Shown piece after piece: positions 54,264 through 63,411 of a stretch of DNA of 64,000 nucleotides. The stretch comes from Parvibaculum sp040216885. GTDB taxonomy: Bacteria > Pseudomonadota > Alphaproteobacteria > Parvibaculales > Parvibaculaceae. Made by a program: the position numbers and the translations under genes. Each line of letters opens with the position of its first letter. Position 1 is the stretch's first letter. The stretch lies in the NCBI GenBank assembly GCA_040216885.1, contig JAVJOG010000015.1:58270-122269 (forward strand), given 5' to 3'. Below the pieces are notes generated by a model that was given only the letters and a program-made list of their open reading frames with translations, was not told where the DNA came from and searched no databases.

Positions 54264-54677
54264 ATGGCGGACTACAATCGCCCGCTGCCCTTGCCGACGC
54301 CCGAAACGCAGCATTTCTGGGACGGCACCCGAAACGGCGAACTCCGGCTGCAACGCTGCACCGCCTGCCGCGAAAGCTACTTCCCGCCCCGTCCCTTCTG
54401 CCCGGCCTGCGGCTCGCGCGCCGTCGAGACCTACAAGGCGAGCGGCAAGGCGACGCTCTACTCCTACATCGTCAACCATCGTCCGCGCCCCGACTTCGGC
54501 ACCGAACCGCATTCGATCGCGGTCGTCGCGCTGGCCGAAGGCCCGCGCATGATGACCAACATCGTCGATTGTCCGCAAACGCCGGAAGCGCTGATCCTCG
54601 ACATGCCCCTCGAAGTCACCTTCGAGAAGGCGAGCGAGGACATCAGCCTCCCGAAGTTCCGTCCGGCGAAAGGGTAA
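54264..54677 (+). CDS. DUF35 zinc-ribbon/OB-fold acyl-CoA-associated protein
   Basis: A 137-residue protein. The rubredoxin-like zinc ribbon CTACRESYFPPRPFCPACGSRAVE (about 32-55) is followed by an OB fold with YSYIVNHRPRPDFG. DUF35 partners of SCP-x-type thiolases recruit acyl-CoA and complete the active complex. The thiolase gene follows 4 bases later, so this is a two-gene functional unit. Confidence 0.92.
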   Translation: MADYNRPLPLPTPETQHFWDGTRNGELRLQRCTACRESYFPPRPFCPACGSRAVETYKASGKATLYSYIVNHRPRPDFGTEPHSIAVVALAEGPRMMTNIVDCPQTPEALILDMPLEVTFEKASEDISLPKFRPAKG

Positions 54678-54681
54678 GACG

Positions 54682-55824
54682 ATGAAACAAAAAACAATTG
54701 CTGTCGTCGGCGCCGCCGAAACGACCGAAATGGGAAAGATCCCCGGCACCTCGCAACTGATGCTGCATGCCGACGCGGCGCTGAACGCGATGCGGGACGC
54801 CGGCCTCACCGCGAAGGACATCGACGGCATCGCCACCGCCGGCGACAGCCCGGTCGAGGTCGCCCACTATCTCGGCATCACCCCCACCTGGGTCGACGGC
54901 ACCAGCGTCGGCGGCTGCTCTTTCATGCTGCATGTCCGTCATGCGGCGGCCGCCATCAACGAAGGCCTCTGCAACACGGTGCTAATTACGCATGCCGAGT
55001 CCGGCCGCTCGCGCGTCGGCGCGCGGCGTTTCTCTCGCGATCCGGCAAGCCTGTCGGGCCAGTTCGAGGTGCCCTTCGGCATCACCAGCCCGCCGACCAT
55101 GTTCACCATCCCGGCACTGCGCTACATGAAGCAATACGGTGTGACGGAAGAAGACCTCGCCCATGTCGCGGTCGTGCAGCGCGAATGGGCGGGCCGCAAC
55201 CCCCGCGCCTCCTTCCGCGATCCGATCACCGTCGACGACGTGCTGAACTCGAAGATGATCGCCTGGCCCTTCCGCATGCTGATGTGCTGCCTCGTCACCG
55301 ATGGCGGCGGCGCGCTGATCCTGACAAGCGCCGAACGCGCGAAGGACTTCCCGCAAAAGCCGGTCTACATCCTCGGCACCGGCGAAAGCTGCGAAACGCC
55401 GATGATCAGCCAGATGGAAGACTTCACCTCTTCGAAGGCCTTCCGCGTCTCCGGCCGGAAAGCCTTCGACGAAGCCGGCATCAAGCATGCCGATGTCGAC
55501 CACCTGATGATCTACGACGCCTTCGCCCATCTGCCGGTCTATGGCCTCGAAGACCTCGGTTTCTGCGAAAAGGGCGAAGGCGCCGCCTTCATCCGCGACG
55601 GCCACACGCGGCCCGGCGGCCGGCTGCCGCTCAACACCAATGGCGGCGGCCTCTCCTACATGCATTCGGGCATGTACGGCATGTATGCGTTGCAGGAAAG
55701 CGTGCGCCAGATGCGGGGGCTCGCGCCCGCCCAGGTGCCGAACGCGAAAATCTCGATCGCCCACGGCGTCGGCGGCATGTTCGCGGCGTCGGGCACCATC
55801 GTCTTCTCCAACGAAGCGCCCTGA
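54682..55824 (+). CDS. SCP-x-type thiolase, DUF35 partner
   Basis: A 380-residue thiolase-fold protein. Typical blocks are GTSVGGCSFMLHVRHAAAAI with the likely nucleophilic cysteine (about 79), DAFAHLPVYGLEDLGFCEKGEG, PLNTNGGGLSYMHSGMYGMYAL and GVGGMFAASGTIVF. The usual GHPxG and CxGGG motifs read MHSGM and HGVGG, so the second catalytic cysteine is absent, as in many SCP-x-like proteins that carry out retro-aldol or thiolytic steps in sterol or branched-chain catabolism. Confidence 0.88.
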   Translation: MKQKTIAVVGAAETTEMGKIPGTSQLMLHADAALNAMRDAGLTAKDIDGIATAGDSPVEVAHYLGITPTWVDGTSVGGCSFMLHVRHAAAAINEGLCNTVLITHAESGRSRVGARRFSRDPASLSGQFEVPFGITSPPTMFTIPALRYMKQYGVTEEDLAHVAVVQREWAGRNPRASFRDPITVDDVLNSKMIAWPFRMLMCCLVTDGGGALILTSAERAKDFPQKPVYILGTGESCETPMISQMEDFTSSKAFRVSGRKAFDEAGIKHADVDHLMIYDAFAHLPVYGLEDLGFCEKGEGAAFIRDGHTRPGGRLPLNTNGGGLSYMHSGMYGMYALQESVRQMRGLAPAQVPNAKISIAHGVGGMFAASGTIVFSNEAP

Positions 55825-55952
55825 ACGCACTCTCCCCACCCTCCCTTGGGGTAGGGTGGAAGAATGGAGGGATTTTGCGCCCGCCGCCCGTTTCGCTAGA
55901 CTGCCGCTATTGGAAACAAGCGGCGCCGCCAGAAGCGCCCCCGGGAGACGTC

Positions 55953-56561
55953 ATGCTGAAAATCTATCACGCGAAGAACACGCGCTCGCTGCGCATCGTC
56001 TGGCTCTGCGAGGAGCTCGGCATCCCCTACGAAATCCAGACCCTGAATTTCACGCCGGCCGACCTCCAGTCCGAGGCCTATCTGGCGGTCCACCCGCTCG
56101 GCAAGGTGCCCTCCATCGACGATGACGGGCTGATCCTCAACGAGTCGGGCGCGATCGTGCAGTACCTGCTGGCAAAACACGGGAACGGCCGCCTCGAACC
56201 GAAGCCGGGCACCGCCGGCCATGGCCGCTTCCTGCACTGGCTGCATTTCGCCGAGGCGACCTTCATGGTGCCGCTCGGCAATATCGCCCAGCACGCCTTC
56301 ATCCGCCCCGAGGACCAGCGCATTCCGCAGGTCGCCGCCGAGGCGCAGGTCGCGGCAAGGAAGATGCTGTCGATCGTCGATCGCGAACTGGCCGGCAAGG
56401 ATTTCATCTGTGGACCGGACTTCACCGCCGCCGACACGATGATGGGGTACAGCCTGCATCTGTGTAAAATGTTCGGCCTGCTGACCGACGACTATCCGAA
56501 CGCCAGCGCCTATTTCGCGCGGCTCGCCGCACGGCCGGGCTTCCGGAAGGCAACGGCCTGA
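55953..56561 (+). CDS. Glutathione S-transferase-family protein
   Basis: A 202-residue GST. The N-domain reads KIYHAKNTRSLRIVWLCEELGIPYE (3-27), then HPLGKVPSIDDDGLILNESGAIVQYL with the glutathione-binding ES pair. The C-domain has GPDFTAADTMMGYSLHL. GGGAGA precedes the ATG. It lies between the thiolase and dioxygenase genes, in the same direction. Confidence 0.9.
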   Translation: MLKIYHAKNTRSLRIVWLCEELGIPYEIQTLNFTPADLQSEAYLAVHPLGKVPSIDDDGLILNESGAIVQYLLAKHGNGRLEPKPGTAGHGRFLHWLHFAEATFMVPLGNIAQHAFIRPEDQRIPQVAAEAQVAARKMLSIVDRELAGKDFICGPDFTAADTMMGYSLHLCKMFGLLTDDYPNASAYFARLAARPGFRKATA

Positions 56562-56583
56562 CCGCAAACGGGAGGATCATCGC

Positions 56584-57429
56584 ATGGCCTGCAAGACAAT
56601 CGGCGTGAAACCGGTCTCCGGCGCGCTCGGCGCCGAGATCGAGGGTGTGGATCTCTCGAAGGACCTCTCCAACGAGACCTTCGACGACATCCATCAGGCT
56701 TTTCTCGATCATGTGGTGATCTTCTTCCGCGACCAGCACATCAGTCACGACCGGCACAAGGCCTTCGGCCGCCGCTTCGGCACGCTGAACATCCACCCTT
56801 ACGTCAAGGGCATGGACGGCCATCCGGAAATCATGCGGATCGTCAAGGAGCCGGAAGACCGCGTCAATTTCGGCGGCGGCTGGCATTCCGACATGTCGTT
56901 TCTGGAAGAACCGGCCTTGGGCTCGATCCTTTATGCGCGCGAAGTCCCGCCTTACGGCGGCGACACGCTCTGGGCGAACCAGTATCTCGCCTATGAAACC
57001 CTGTCGGACGGCATGAAGAAAATGCTGGAAGGCCTGAAAGCGGTCCACACCGCAAAAGGCGAATACAGCGAACGCGGCCACTCGGCGCAGAAGCGCAAGG
57101 GCATGGAGGTCGAGGTCGCGGGCGACGACACGCCGTCATTCGAACATCCCGTGGTGCGCACCCATCCCGAAACCGGCCGCAAGGCGCTCTACGTCAATCC
57201 GGCCTTTACGGAAAAATTCGTCGGCATGACACGCCGCGAAAGCCGTCCGCTGCTCAATTTCCTCTTCGAGCATTGTACGCAGGAACCCTTTACCTGCCGC
57301 TTCCGCTGGACGAAAAACGCCATCGCCTTCTGGGACAACCGCGCGGCCCAGCATTTCGCACTGAACGACTATCACGGCCACCGCCGTCACATGGAGCGCG
57401 TCACGGTCGACGGCGACCGCCCCTTCTGA
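56584..57429 (+). CDS. TauD/TfdA-family Fe(II)/2-oxoglutarate dioxygenase
   Basis: A 281-residue oxygenase. The iron ligands are His101 and Asp103 in GGGWHSDMSF and His257 in WDNRAAQHFALNDY; the 2-oxoglutarate arginine is in HRRHMERV. The family oxidises taurine, phenoxy acids or alkyl sulfates. An alkyl-sulfatase or desulfonation role would fit near the sulfatase gene, but this is inference. The stop lies in an 18-base tandem duplication (57420-57455). Confidence 0.92.
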   Translation: MACKTIGVKPVSGALGAEIEGVDLSKDLSNETFDDIHQAFLDHVVIFFRDQHISHDRHKAFGRRFGTLNIHPYVKGMDGHPEIMRIVKEPEDRVNFGGGWHSDMSFLEEPALGSILYAREVPPYGGDTLWANQYLAYETLSDGMKKMLEGLKAVHTAKGEYSERGHSAQKRKGMEVEVAGDDTPSFEHPVVRTHPETGRKALYVNPAFTEKFVGMTRRESRPLLNFLFEHCTQEPFTCRFRWTKNAIAFWDNRAAQHFALNDYHGHRRHMERVTVDGDRPF

Positions 57430-57455
57430 TCCTCGCGCCCCTTCTGATCCTCGCG
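57420..57455. repeat. 18-base tandem duplication at the end of the dioxygenase gene
   Basis: CCCCTTCTGATCCTCGCG occurs twice in a row and then decays. The unit is six codons long, so the dioxygenase stop codon is duplicated in frame. Confidence 0.8.
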
Positions 57456-57525
57456 CCCTTGTGATGCGCCGTCATCGGCAGGCCGGGCTATGCTCGGTCG
57501 CGTCGAAAAGGAGCCGCGCGCCATC

Positions 57526-58605
57526 ATGGAATCCGTCTACTACGTCCTCACCTATGCCTGTCACCGCAAATGCCGGCATTGCTACGACACGCGCTTTCGC
57601 CCCTACCTCCGCGACGGGCTGAAAGCCGTTGTCGGCGAAGGCGTCGACAATTACCGCCGCATCGTCGCCAACCTGCCCGACAGCATGATCTATCGCGATC
57701 CCGCAAAGCCCGATGCCGCCGGAAATCCGTCCGAACGCATCGGCCGCATCATCATGGCGGGCGGCGAATTGCTGATCGATCCGGTGCGCGAGGCGCTCTT
57801 CTATCCGGCGCTCGATGCCGTCCGCGAGAAATACGGAACCCGCGGCGCCCGCGTCAGCATGCAGACGACCGGCGACGTCGTGACCCCGCAAATCCTCGAT
57901 GAACTGCGCGAGCGCGGCGTCTGGATGATCGCGGTCGCCAGCATGGACGATTATCACGTCGGCATGGAAGGCGAGAAGCGCCTCCCCTTCATGGAAAACC
58001 TGAAAGCGATGTTCGAGGCCGCCGGCTTCAATCCGGTGCCGGACGCATCGAGCGGCCGCGACCACCTCACCGAGGACGGTCCCTTTTATGTTTTCTTCGG
58101 CGCGCAGCCCGGCCAGTGGATCGCCGAGCTCTGGCCGCGCGGCCGCGCCTGGGAGAACGGCTTGTCGAAAGCGACGATGGAAACCAATTTCTGCGCGCGC
58201 TGGTCGGGCGCGAAGAATTTTCTCAATCATGGCTACGCCGGTGCGGAAGTCGCCATCGAACCGAACGGCGACGTCTTTCCCTGCTGCCTGAAAACCAAAC
58301 TGCCGATCGGAAACCTGACCGAGGAACGCCTCGTCGACATTCTCGACAGCCTGAAAGGTCATCCGGTCTTCGAGGCGTTGAACGCCGGCGACCCGCTGCA
58401 CATGGGCAAGACGATGGGGTGGAGCGCCGATGATTTTGTCGAGGCCTCGCACACCACGACGCCGCAAGGCGCGCCTTACGCCAATCTCTGCATCGGCTGC
58501 GACCGCTTCCACGAGGAAAAACTCGGCCCGGTCATCCGCGGCCTGCGCGCGCGGCGGTTGAGCGCCCTGAAAACTTCACCCGCAACCGCAAACGGGCGGG
58601 GATAA
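57526..58605 (+). CDS. Radical SAM protein with C-terminal cysteine-rich segment
   Basis: A 359-residue radical SAM enzyme. The iron-sulfur motif is CHRKCRHC (Cys12, 16, 19) in MESVYYVLTYACHRKCRHCYDTRF; the GGE motif is MAGGELLIDP near 72-81. The C-terminal IEPNGDVFPCCLKTKLPIGN and CIGCDRF parts look like a SPASM-type extra cluster. ATG at 57526 has AAGGAG 12 bases upstream; an ATG at 57490 is an alternative. The stop codon is formed by a GGGGATAA block of the third composite repeat. No precursor peptide was seen nearby. Substrate unknown. Confidence 0.85.
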   Translation: MESVYYVLTYACHRKCRHCYDTRFRPYLRDGLKAVVGEGVDNYRRIVANLPDSMIYRDPAKPDAAGNPSERIGRIIMAGGELLIDPVREALFYPALDAVREKYGTRGARVSMQTTGDVVTPQILDELRERGVWMIAVASMDDYHVGMEGEKRLPFMENLKAMFEAAGFNPVPDASSGRDHLTEDGPFYVFFGAQPGQWIAELWPRGRAWENGLSKATMETNFCARWSGAKNFLNHGYAGAEVAIEPNGDVFPCCLKTKLPIGNLTEERLVDILDSLKGHPVFEALNAGDPLHMGKTMGWSADDFVEASHTTTPQGAPYANLCIGCDRFHEEKLGPVIRGLRARRLSALKTSPATANGRG

Positions 58606-58844
58606 GTTTTTTCTCCGCGCCGCGAGATGTCCCCTGATGCGCTTGCGAGAAAGGATCGACGGCGCTTTTTTTCGCGCCTTTGAACGTGCGCACAAACGCA
58701 CCGGGAAAAGCACCGTCAAAGGTACGAATGCGGGATAAGTTGCGGGATAAGTCCGCCCGGAAGCCATTTGTGACAGTTTTTTGACAGTTCGATGACAGAA
58801 GGGGCTTTTTCAGGCCCGTTTTGCCCACCCGGTCCGTACACGGA
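58596..58844. repeat. Composite intergenic repeat, locus 3
   Basis: The gap between the radical SAM and RND genes. GCGGGGATAA ends at 58605, and GCGGGATAAGT blocks lie near 58730 and 58742. TGACAG occurs at 58771, 58782 and 58793, spaced 11 bases. TCCGTACACGGA, a variant of the TCCGCCTACGGA dyad, is at 58833-58844. The array order and strand are inverted relative to locus 1. Confidence 0.8.
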
Positions 58845-58860
58845 TAAAAATTCCGGGGCC

Positions 58861-61800
58861 TTATTCGGCCGGCGCGTGGACATCCCGTCCGGCCTTCGCG
58901 GCAACTCGCCGCTCCCGCCAGCCGGCGAGGATCAGATAGACCGTCGGCACCACGAAGAGCGTCAGCAAGGTGCCGAAGCTGATGCCGCCGACAATGACGA
59001 GACCGATCGACCGCCGGCTCTCCGCGCCCGCGCCGCCGGCCAGCGCCAGCGGCATCGCGCCCAGCACCATCGCGCCCGTCGTCATCAGGATCGGCCGCAG
59101 CCGGAGGCCCGATGCTTCCACCACCGCGTCGTATACGGAACTTCCGCGTTCGCGAAGCTGATTGGAGAATTCGACGATCAGAATGCCGTGCTTGCTGATG
59201 AGGCCGACAAGCGTAATCAATCCGACCTGACTGAAGATGTTGAGCGTCGTACCCGTCAGGAACAACAGCAGCAACGCACCGGCGATCGACAGCGGCACGC
59301 TGACCAGAATGACAAGCGGATCGAGAAAACTTTCAAACTGCGCCGCGAGCACAAGATAAATGAAGATCAGTGCCAGGACGAACGTGACAAGGATCGTGTT
59401 CGACGATTTGACGAATTCGCGCAACTGGCCGTCGACATCGGTCTGCGCCGTCGGCGGCAGCAGGCGCAACGCCGCTTCGTCGAGAAACGCCTGCGCCTCG
59501 CCCAGCGAATAGCCGGGTGCGAGATTTGCCGAGATCGTCGCGGCACGAAGCTGGTTGAAGCGATTGAGCGCATTGGGCGCAACGGTCTCGGTGACGGAGA
59601 TAAGGTTCGACATCTGGACCATTTCGCCCTGCCCGCCGCGCACATAGATGTTGCTGATGTCATTGGGCGTCTGGCGTTCTTCGTCGGCAACCTGCACGAT
59701 CACATCGTATTGCTTGCCGCCCTGCTCATAGCGCGTGACCTGACGTCCGCCGAGCAGCGTCTCGAGCGTTCGCCCGACAGTCGCGACATCGATACCGGCA
59801 TCCACCACCTTGTCGCGATTGACTTCGATATCGAGCTGCGGCTTCTGAAGTTTGAGATTCGTGTCCGGATTGACGAAGCCCGGGTTCTGCCGGATCTCCT
59901 GCATCATCAGACTCACATACTGCTCGAGTTCCTCATAGGTGCCCGATGCCTGCACCACATACTCCACCGGCAGCGAACGGCCGCTCTGTCCGAGCGAAGG
60001 AGGATTGACGGCAAACGCCAGAATGCCCGGAATGCGCGCCAGCTTCGGCTGTATCTCGTTGACGATCTCCTGCTGCGTGCGGCTGCGGTCGCCCCAGTGA
60101 ATGAGGCGCGAGAACGACACCAGATCGGTGATCTGCGGAAATCCGGAAACGACGAGATAGCCGGCAACGTCCGGAATATCGATATATATCTGTTCGATCT
60201 GTTTTGCATAGCGCGCCGAAAACTCGAGCGTCGCGCCTTGCGGCGCCTGCCCGACGACGAGCAAGGTGCCGCGATCTTCCAGAGGCGCCAGTTCCTGTTG
60301 TAGCAACATCAGGAAGCCGGCACAGGAAAGACCGACGACAATGGCGACGGCCACAACCGCACGCTGCATCTCGAGCACGCGCCGCAACAGCTTCTTGTAG
60401 CCGGCATCGAGTTCGTCGAGCTTGTCGCCGAGCCAGCGCTGAATACGGCCCTGGCTTGTTTCATGCCGCAACAATTTTGAGCACAACATCGGCGTCAGGG
60501 TAAGCGCGACGAATCCGGACACGGCGACGGCGCCGGCCAGCGTCAATGCGAATTCAAGAAAGAGCTTGCCAGTGCGCCCCTCGGCGAAACTGACCGGCGC
60601 ATAAACGGCGACAAGCGTCAGTGTCATCGCGATGACGGCAAACGTGATTTCCCGCGATCCGTCGATGGCCGCCTGAAACGGCGTCTTCCCCATCTCGATA
60701 TGCCGGTAGATATTTTCCAGCATCACGATGGCATCGTCGACGACGAGGCCGATCGCCAGCACCATCGCAAGCAGCGTCAGCGTGTTGATGCTGAAACCGA
60801 ACATCAACATGATCGCGAAGCTGGTGATCAGCGCGATCGGGATGGTGACGACCGGAATGAACGACGCACGCACCGTTCGCAAAAAGACGAAGATCACCAG
60901 CACGACGAGTGCGATGGCTTCGAGAATCGTCTCGTAGACCGACCGGATGGATTCGGCGATGAACACCGACGTGTCGTAACCGACGAACGAACCCATGCCT
61001 TCCGGCAGTGTCGGCGCAAGATCGTCGAGCGTCCGGCGCACCGCCGCGGCAACCTCCAGCGGATTGGCCGTCGCCTGCTTGACGATACCCAGCGATATCG
61101 ACGTCTCGCCGTTATAGGTGGCCGAACGCCGGACGTCCGCGGCGGCGACTTCCACCCGCGCCACCTGAGCGAGCCGCACCTGGAAGCCGTCCGTCTCCTT
61201 GACGACAATGCTTTCGAATTCTTCCGGCGTCTGCAGCGCCGTCTTTGCAAGCACCGTGAACTCGCGGTCGAGACTCTCGATACGGCCCGACGGGATTTCG
61301 GCATTCTGCGCCCGGACGGCGTTTTCGACGTCCTGCACCGTGAGGTTGTAGGCGGCGAGCCGCGCCCGGTCGACCCAGATACGCATCGAATATTCGCGGC
61401 CGCCGAAAATGCTGACCTGCGCGACGCCGGGCTGGTTCTGCAACCGGTCGCTGACGATCCGGTCCAGGTAATCGGTGATCTCCAGCGACGACATGCGATC
61501 GCTCTTGAAGGCGATATACATGATCGGCTCCGCGTCGGCCTCGACCTTGGCGATGATCGGTTCGTCGACATCGTCCGGCAGCAGCCCGCGTGCGCGGCCG
61601 ACACGGTCGCGCACATCGCTCGCCGCGACATCCGGGTCGGTCGCGAGCGTGAAGCGCGCCGTCACCTGGCTTTCTTCCGGACGGCTCGCCGACGAAAGCA
61701 CCTCGATGCCTTCGATGCCGGCCATCGAATCCTCTAGCGCCTGCGTGACCTCGCGCTCGACGACCGCCGCGCTGGCGCCGCGATAGACCGTGGTCACGGT

Positions 61801-61935
61801 GACGACCGGCTCGTCGATCTCCGGATACTCCCGCACCGACAACCGGTCGTAGGAAACGATGCCGATCAGCATCAGGATCAGGCTGACGACGGTTGCGAAA
61901 ACCGGACGGCGAATGAACAGTTCGGAAATATGCAT
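58861..61935 (-). CDS. RND-family multidrug efflux permease
   Basis: A 1024-residue inner-membrane proton antiporter of the AcrB type. It starts MHISELFIRRPVFATVVSLI and has 12 helices in two repeats with two large periplasmic loops. The proton-relay aspartates are in GLVVDDAIVMLENI (about 400-413), with Lys/Arg partners in the second half. It ends in a soluble PAE tail. The adaptor gene precedes it by 11 bases; no TolC-type channel gene is in the window, so a shared channel is likely. Confidence 0.94.
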   Translation of the reverse strand: MHISELFIRRPVFATVVSLILMLIGIVSYDRLSVREYPEIDEPVVTVTTVYRGASAAVVEREVTQALEDSMAGIEGIEVLSSASRPEESQVTARFTLATDPDVAASDVRDRVGRARGLLPDDVDEPIIAKVEADAEPIMYIAFKSDRMSSLEITDYLDRIVSDRLQNQPGVAQVSIFGGREYSMRIWVDRARLAAYNLTVQDVENAVRAQNAEIPSGRIESLDREFTVLAKTALQTPEEFESIVVKETDGFQVRLAQVARVEVAAADVRRSATYNGETSISLGIVKQATANPLEVAAAVRRTLDDLAPTLPEGMGSFVGYDTSVFIAESIRSVYETILEAIALVVLVIFVFLRTVRASFIPVVTIPIALITSFAIMLMFGFSINTLTLLAMVLAIGLVVDDAIVMLENIYRHIEMGKTPFQAAIDGSREITFAVIAMTLTLVAVYAPVSFAEGRTGKLFLEFALTLAGAVAVSGFVALTLTPMLCSKLLRHETSQGRIQRWLGDKLDELDAGYKKLLRRVLEMQRAVVAVAIVVGLSCAGFLMLLQQELAPLEDRGTLLVVGQAPQGATLEFSARYAKQIEQIYIDIPDVAGYLVVSGFPQITDLVSFSRLIHWGDRSRTQQEIVNEIQPKLARIPGILAFAVNPPSLGQSGRSLPVEYVVQASGTYEELEQYVSLMMQEIRQNPGFVNPDTNLKLQKPQLDIEVNRDKVVDAGIDVATVGRTLETLLGGRQVTRYEQGGKQYDVIVQVADEERQTPNDISNIYVRGGQGEMVQMSNLISVTETVAPNALNRFNQLRAATISANLAPGYSLGEAQAFLDEAALRLLPPTAQTDVDGQLREFVKSSNTILVTFVLALIFIYLVLAAQFESFLDPLVILVSVPLSIAGALLLLFLTGTTLNIFSQVGLITLVGLISKHGILIVEFSNQLRERGSSVYDAVVEASGLRLRPILMTTGAMVLGAMPLALAGGAGAESRRSIGLVIVGGISFGTLLTLFVVPTVYLILAGWRERRVAAKAGRDVHAPAE

Positions 61936-61946
61936 GGCCGGCCCCG

Positions 61947-63068
61947 CTATCCGGCCGGATCGGAAGCAGACCGGTCTTCGTTCATCGGCACCGGTTCGAC
62001 CGGAGCGCCGTCCCGTGTCTTGAGCTGGCCGGCAATGATCACCATCTCGCCCGGCTCGATACCCGATGCAAGTTCGACCTGTCCCGGTTGCCGGTCGCCC
62101 GTTTCCACTCGGCGGATCGTCGCGTGTCCGTCGACGACGACGAAGACGGCCTTGCCGCCGGTCTGATCGGTGACGATGGCGGACTCAGGCACAAGAATGG
62201 ATTCCCGCGTCTCGGTCACGATGTCGACGCGTCCGAAAAGTCCGGGCCGCAATTCACCGCCATCGTTCGCCAGCAACGCGCGAACGCTGAGCGCGCGGCC
62301 CTCGATGCTGACGACCGGATCGACAGCGCTGATCACGCCTTCAAATGTCCGGCCGGGCAGCGCATCGAATGTGATGTCGACTTTCTGCCCCTTGCGAATT
62401 CGCGTCAGGAACACTTCCGAGACGCGGAAATCGATCCGCAGATTGTCGACATCGGCAAGCGTCGCAATCGGCTCTCCGGCCGTGAGATATTGTCCGAGGC
62501 TCACCTGGCGCAACCCGACGATGCCCGCAAAGGGCGCCTTGATCGTCGCCTTGTCGAGCGCCGTCTGCGCGGCCGCAAGTTCGGCTTCCGCCGACTTGAA
62601 GTCGTTCAGCGCTTCGTCGCGTGCCCGCGCCGTACCCGAACCCTGACGGACAAGTTGCTCCGCGCGCTGATAATTGGCGCGGGTCAGCGTCAGCCGCGCC
62701 TCGGCCTGCGCCAGCCGCGCCTTGAGGTCGTCGTCGTTGAGCCGGAGCACGACCTCGCCCTCTTCGATCCGCTGTCCGTCGGTGAAGTCGATGCTGGTGA
62801 CGATGCCGGCGATCTCGGGCGTCACCACGATCGACTGGTCGGCCTGCAACGTGCCGAGCGCCGAAACGCGAATCTCGACAGGCGCCTTGCGCGCCTCGAC
62901 GACCTCGACGACCGCCGGCGGAAATCCGTTCTGCTGCTGCCCCGCGAAACGGTCATAGAGACGATAGAGAAAGAGCAGCGCCAGCATGACGCCCAGCACG
63001 GCCAGAACGCCGATGACGATAGTGCGGGGCGGATACTGTTTCAGGGAAATCTGCTTCGGTAACTGCAT
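61947..63068 (-). CDS. RND efflux periplasmic adaptor (MFP/HlyD family)
   Basis: A 373-residue adaptor. The N-terminal anchor helix (VIGVLAVLGVMLALLFLYRLYD, about 18-40) is followed by the beta-barrel and lipoyl parts (VSALGTLQADQSIVVTPEIAGIVTSI), a coiled-coil hairpin (about 115-185) and GFVGLRQVSLGQYLTAG-type return strands. It joins the permease encoded next to an outer-membrane channel. First gene of the two-gene operon; no local repressor gene is evident. Confidence 0.93.
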   Translation of the reverse strand: MQLPKQISLKQYPPRTIVIGVLAVLGVMLALLFLYRLYDRFAGQQQNGFPPAVVEVVEARKAPVEIRVSALGTLQADQSIVVTPEIAGIVTSIDFTDGQRIEEGEVVLRLNDDDLKARLAQAEARLTLTRANYQRAEQLVRQGSGTARARDEALNDFKSAEAELAAAQTALDKATIKAPFAGIVGLRQVSLGQYLTAGEPIATLADVDNLRIDFRVSEVFLTRIRKGQKVDITFDALPGRTFEGVISAVDPVVSIEGRALSVRALLANDGGELRPGLFGRVDIVTETRESILVPESAIVTDQTGGKAVFVVVDGHATIRRVETGDRQPGQVELASGIEPGEMVIIAGQLKTRDGAPVEPVPMNEDRSASDPAG

Positions 63069-63237
63069 GAACTATCGCTTGTTGAGGCCGTGCCGCGATT
63101 CGGGCGGGACCGTGTCGACGGACGCAAGATGGTCCGGCCGCTCGGGCATTCTGGAATAGGTCATTTGCACGAACAGGAAAATGGCAATTTGCCAGCATCG
63201 CCCACAATACGGTCATCGTCGGCGGGCATCGGGGCAA

Positions 63238-63284
63238 TGGTGGGCGTGACAGGGATTGAACCTGTGACCCCTTCGATGTCAAGA
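63238..63284 (-). tRNA. 3'-terminal tRNA-Val(GAC) fragment, attachment-site remnant
   Basis: Read on the minus strand: anticodon loop TTGACAT, the 3' half of the anticodon stem, variable loop, a perfect T-arm (ACAGG-TTCAATC-CCTGT), the acceptor strand CACGCCC, discriminator A and an encoded CCA (63238-63240). The 5' half of a tRNA is absent: sequence beyond 63284 is unrelated and the anticodon stem cannot form. This is the fragment left where an element has integrated in a tRNA 3' end. The identity rests on anticodon GAC. Confidence 0.75.
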
Positions 63285-63365
63285 AGGGCGGCAGATTCGG
63301 GGACCATTGAAAGAAAAGGGAAAAAGCGTCCCCGCTTGGTCCGAAAACGGCGTTTTTCGCGATAG

Positions 63366-63387
63366 TTGCACCCCAATTGCACCCCAG
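63366..63387. repeat. Direct 11-base repeat TTGCACCCCAA/TTGCACCCCAG
   Basis: Two adjacent copies about 80 bases inside the element end. Such short direct repeats beside a tRNA attachment site could be integrase arm-binding sites; this is inference. Confidence 0.5.
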
Positions 63388-63411
63388 TGGGCAGGAGCAA
63401 CACGGGCCGCC

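Noticed and set aside
57526..58605. Radical SAM gene as part of a RiPP cluster or as the sulfatase maturase
   Set aside because: No small precursor gene or recognition element lies nearby, and the cysteine layout after the core does not follow the anSME pattern.
63238..63360. A complete tRNA gene
   Set aside because: No D-arm, no 5' acceptor strand and no pairing anticodon stem can be found upstream of the fragment.
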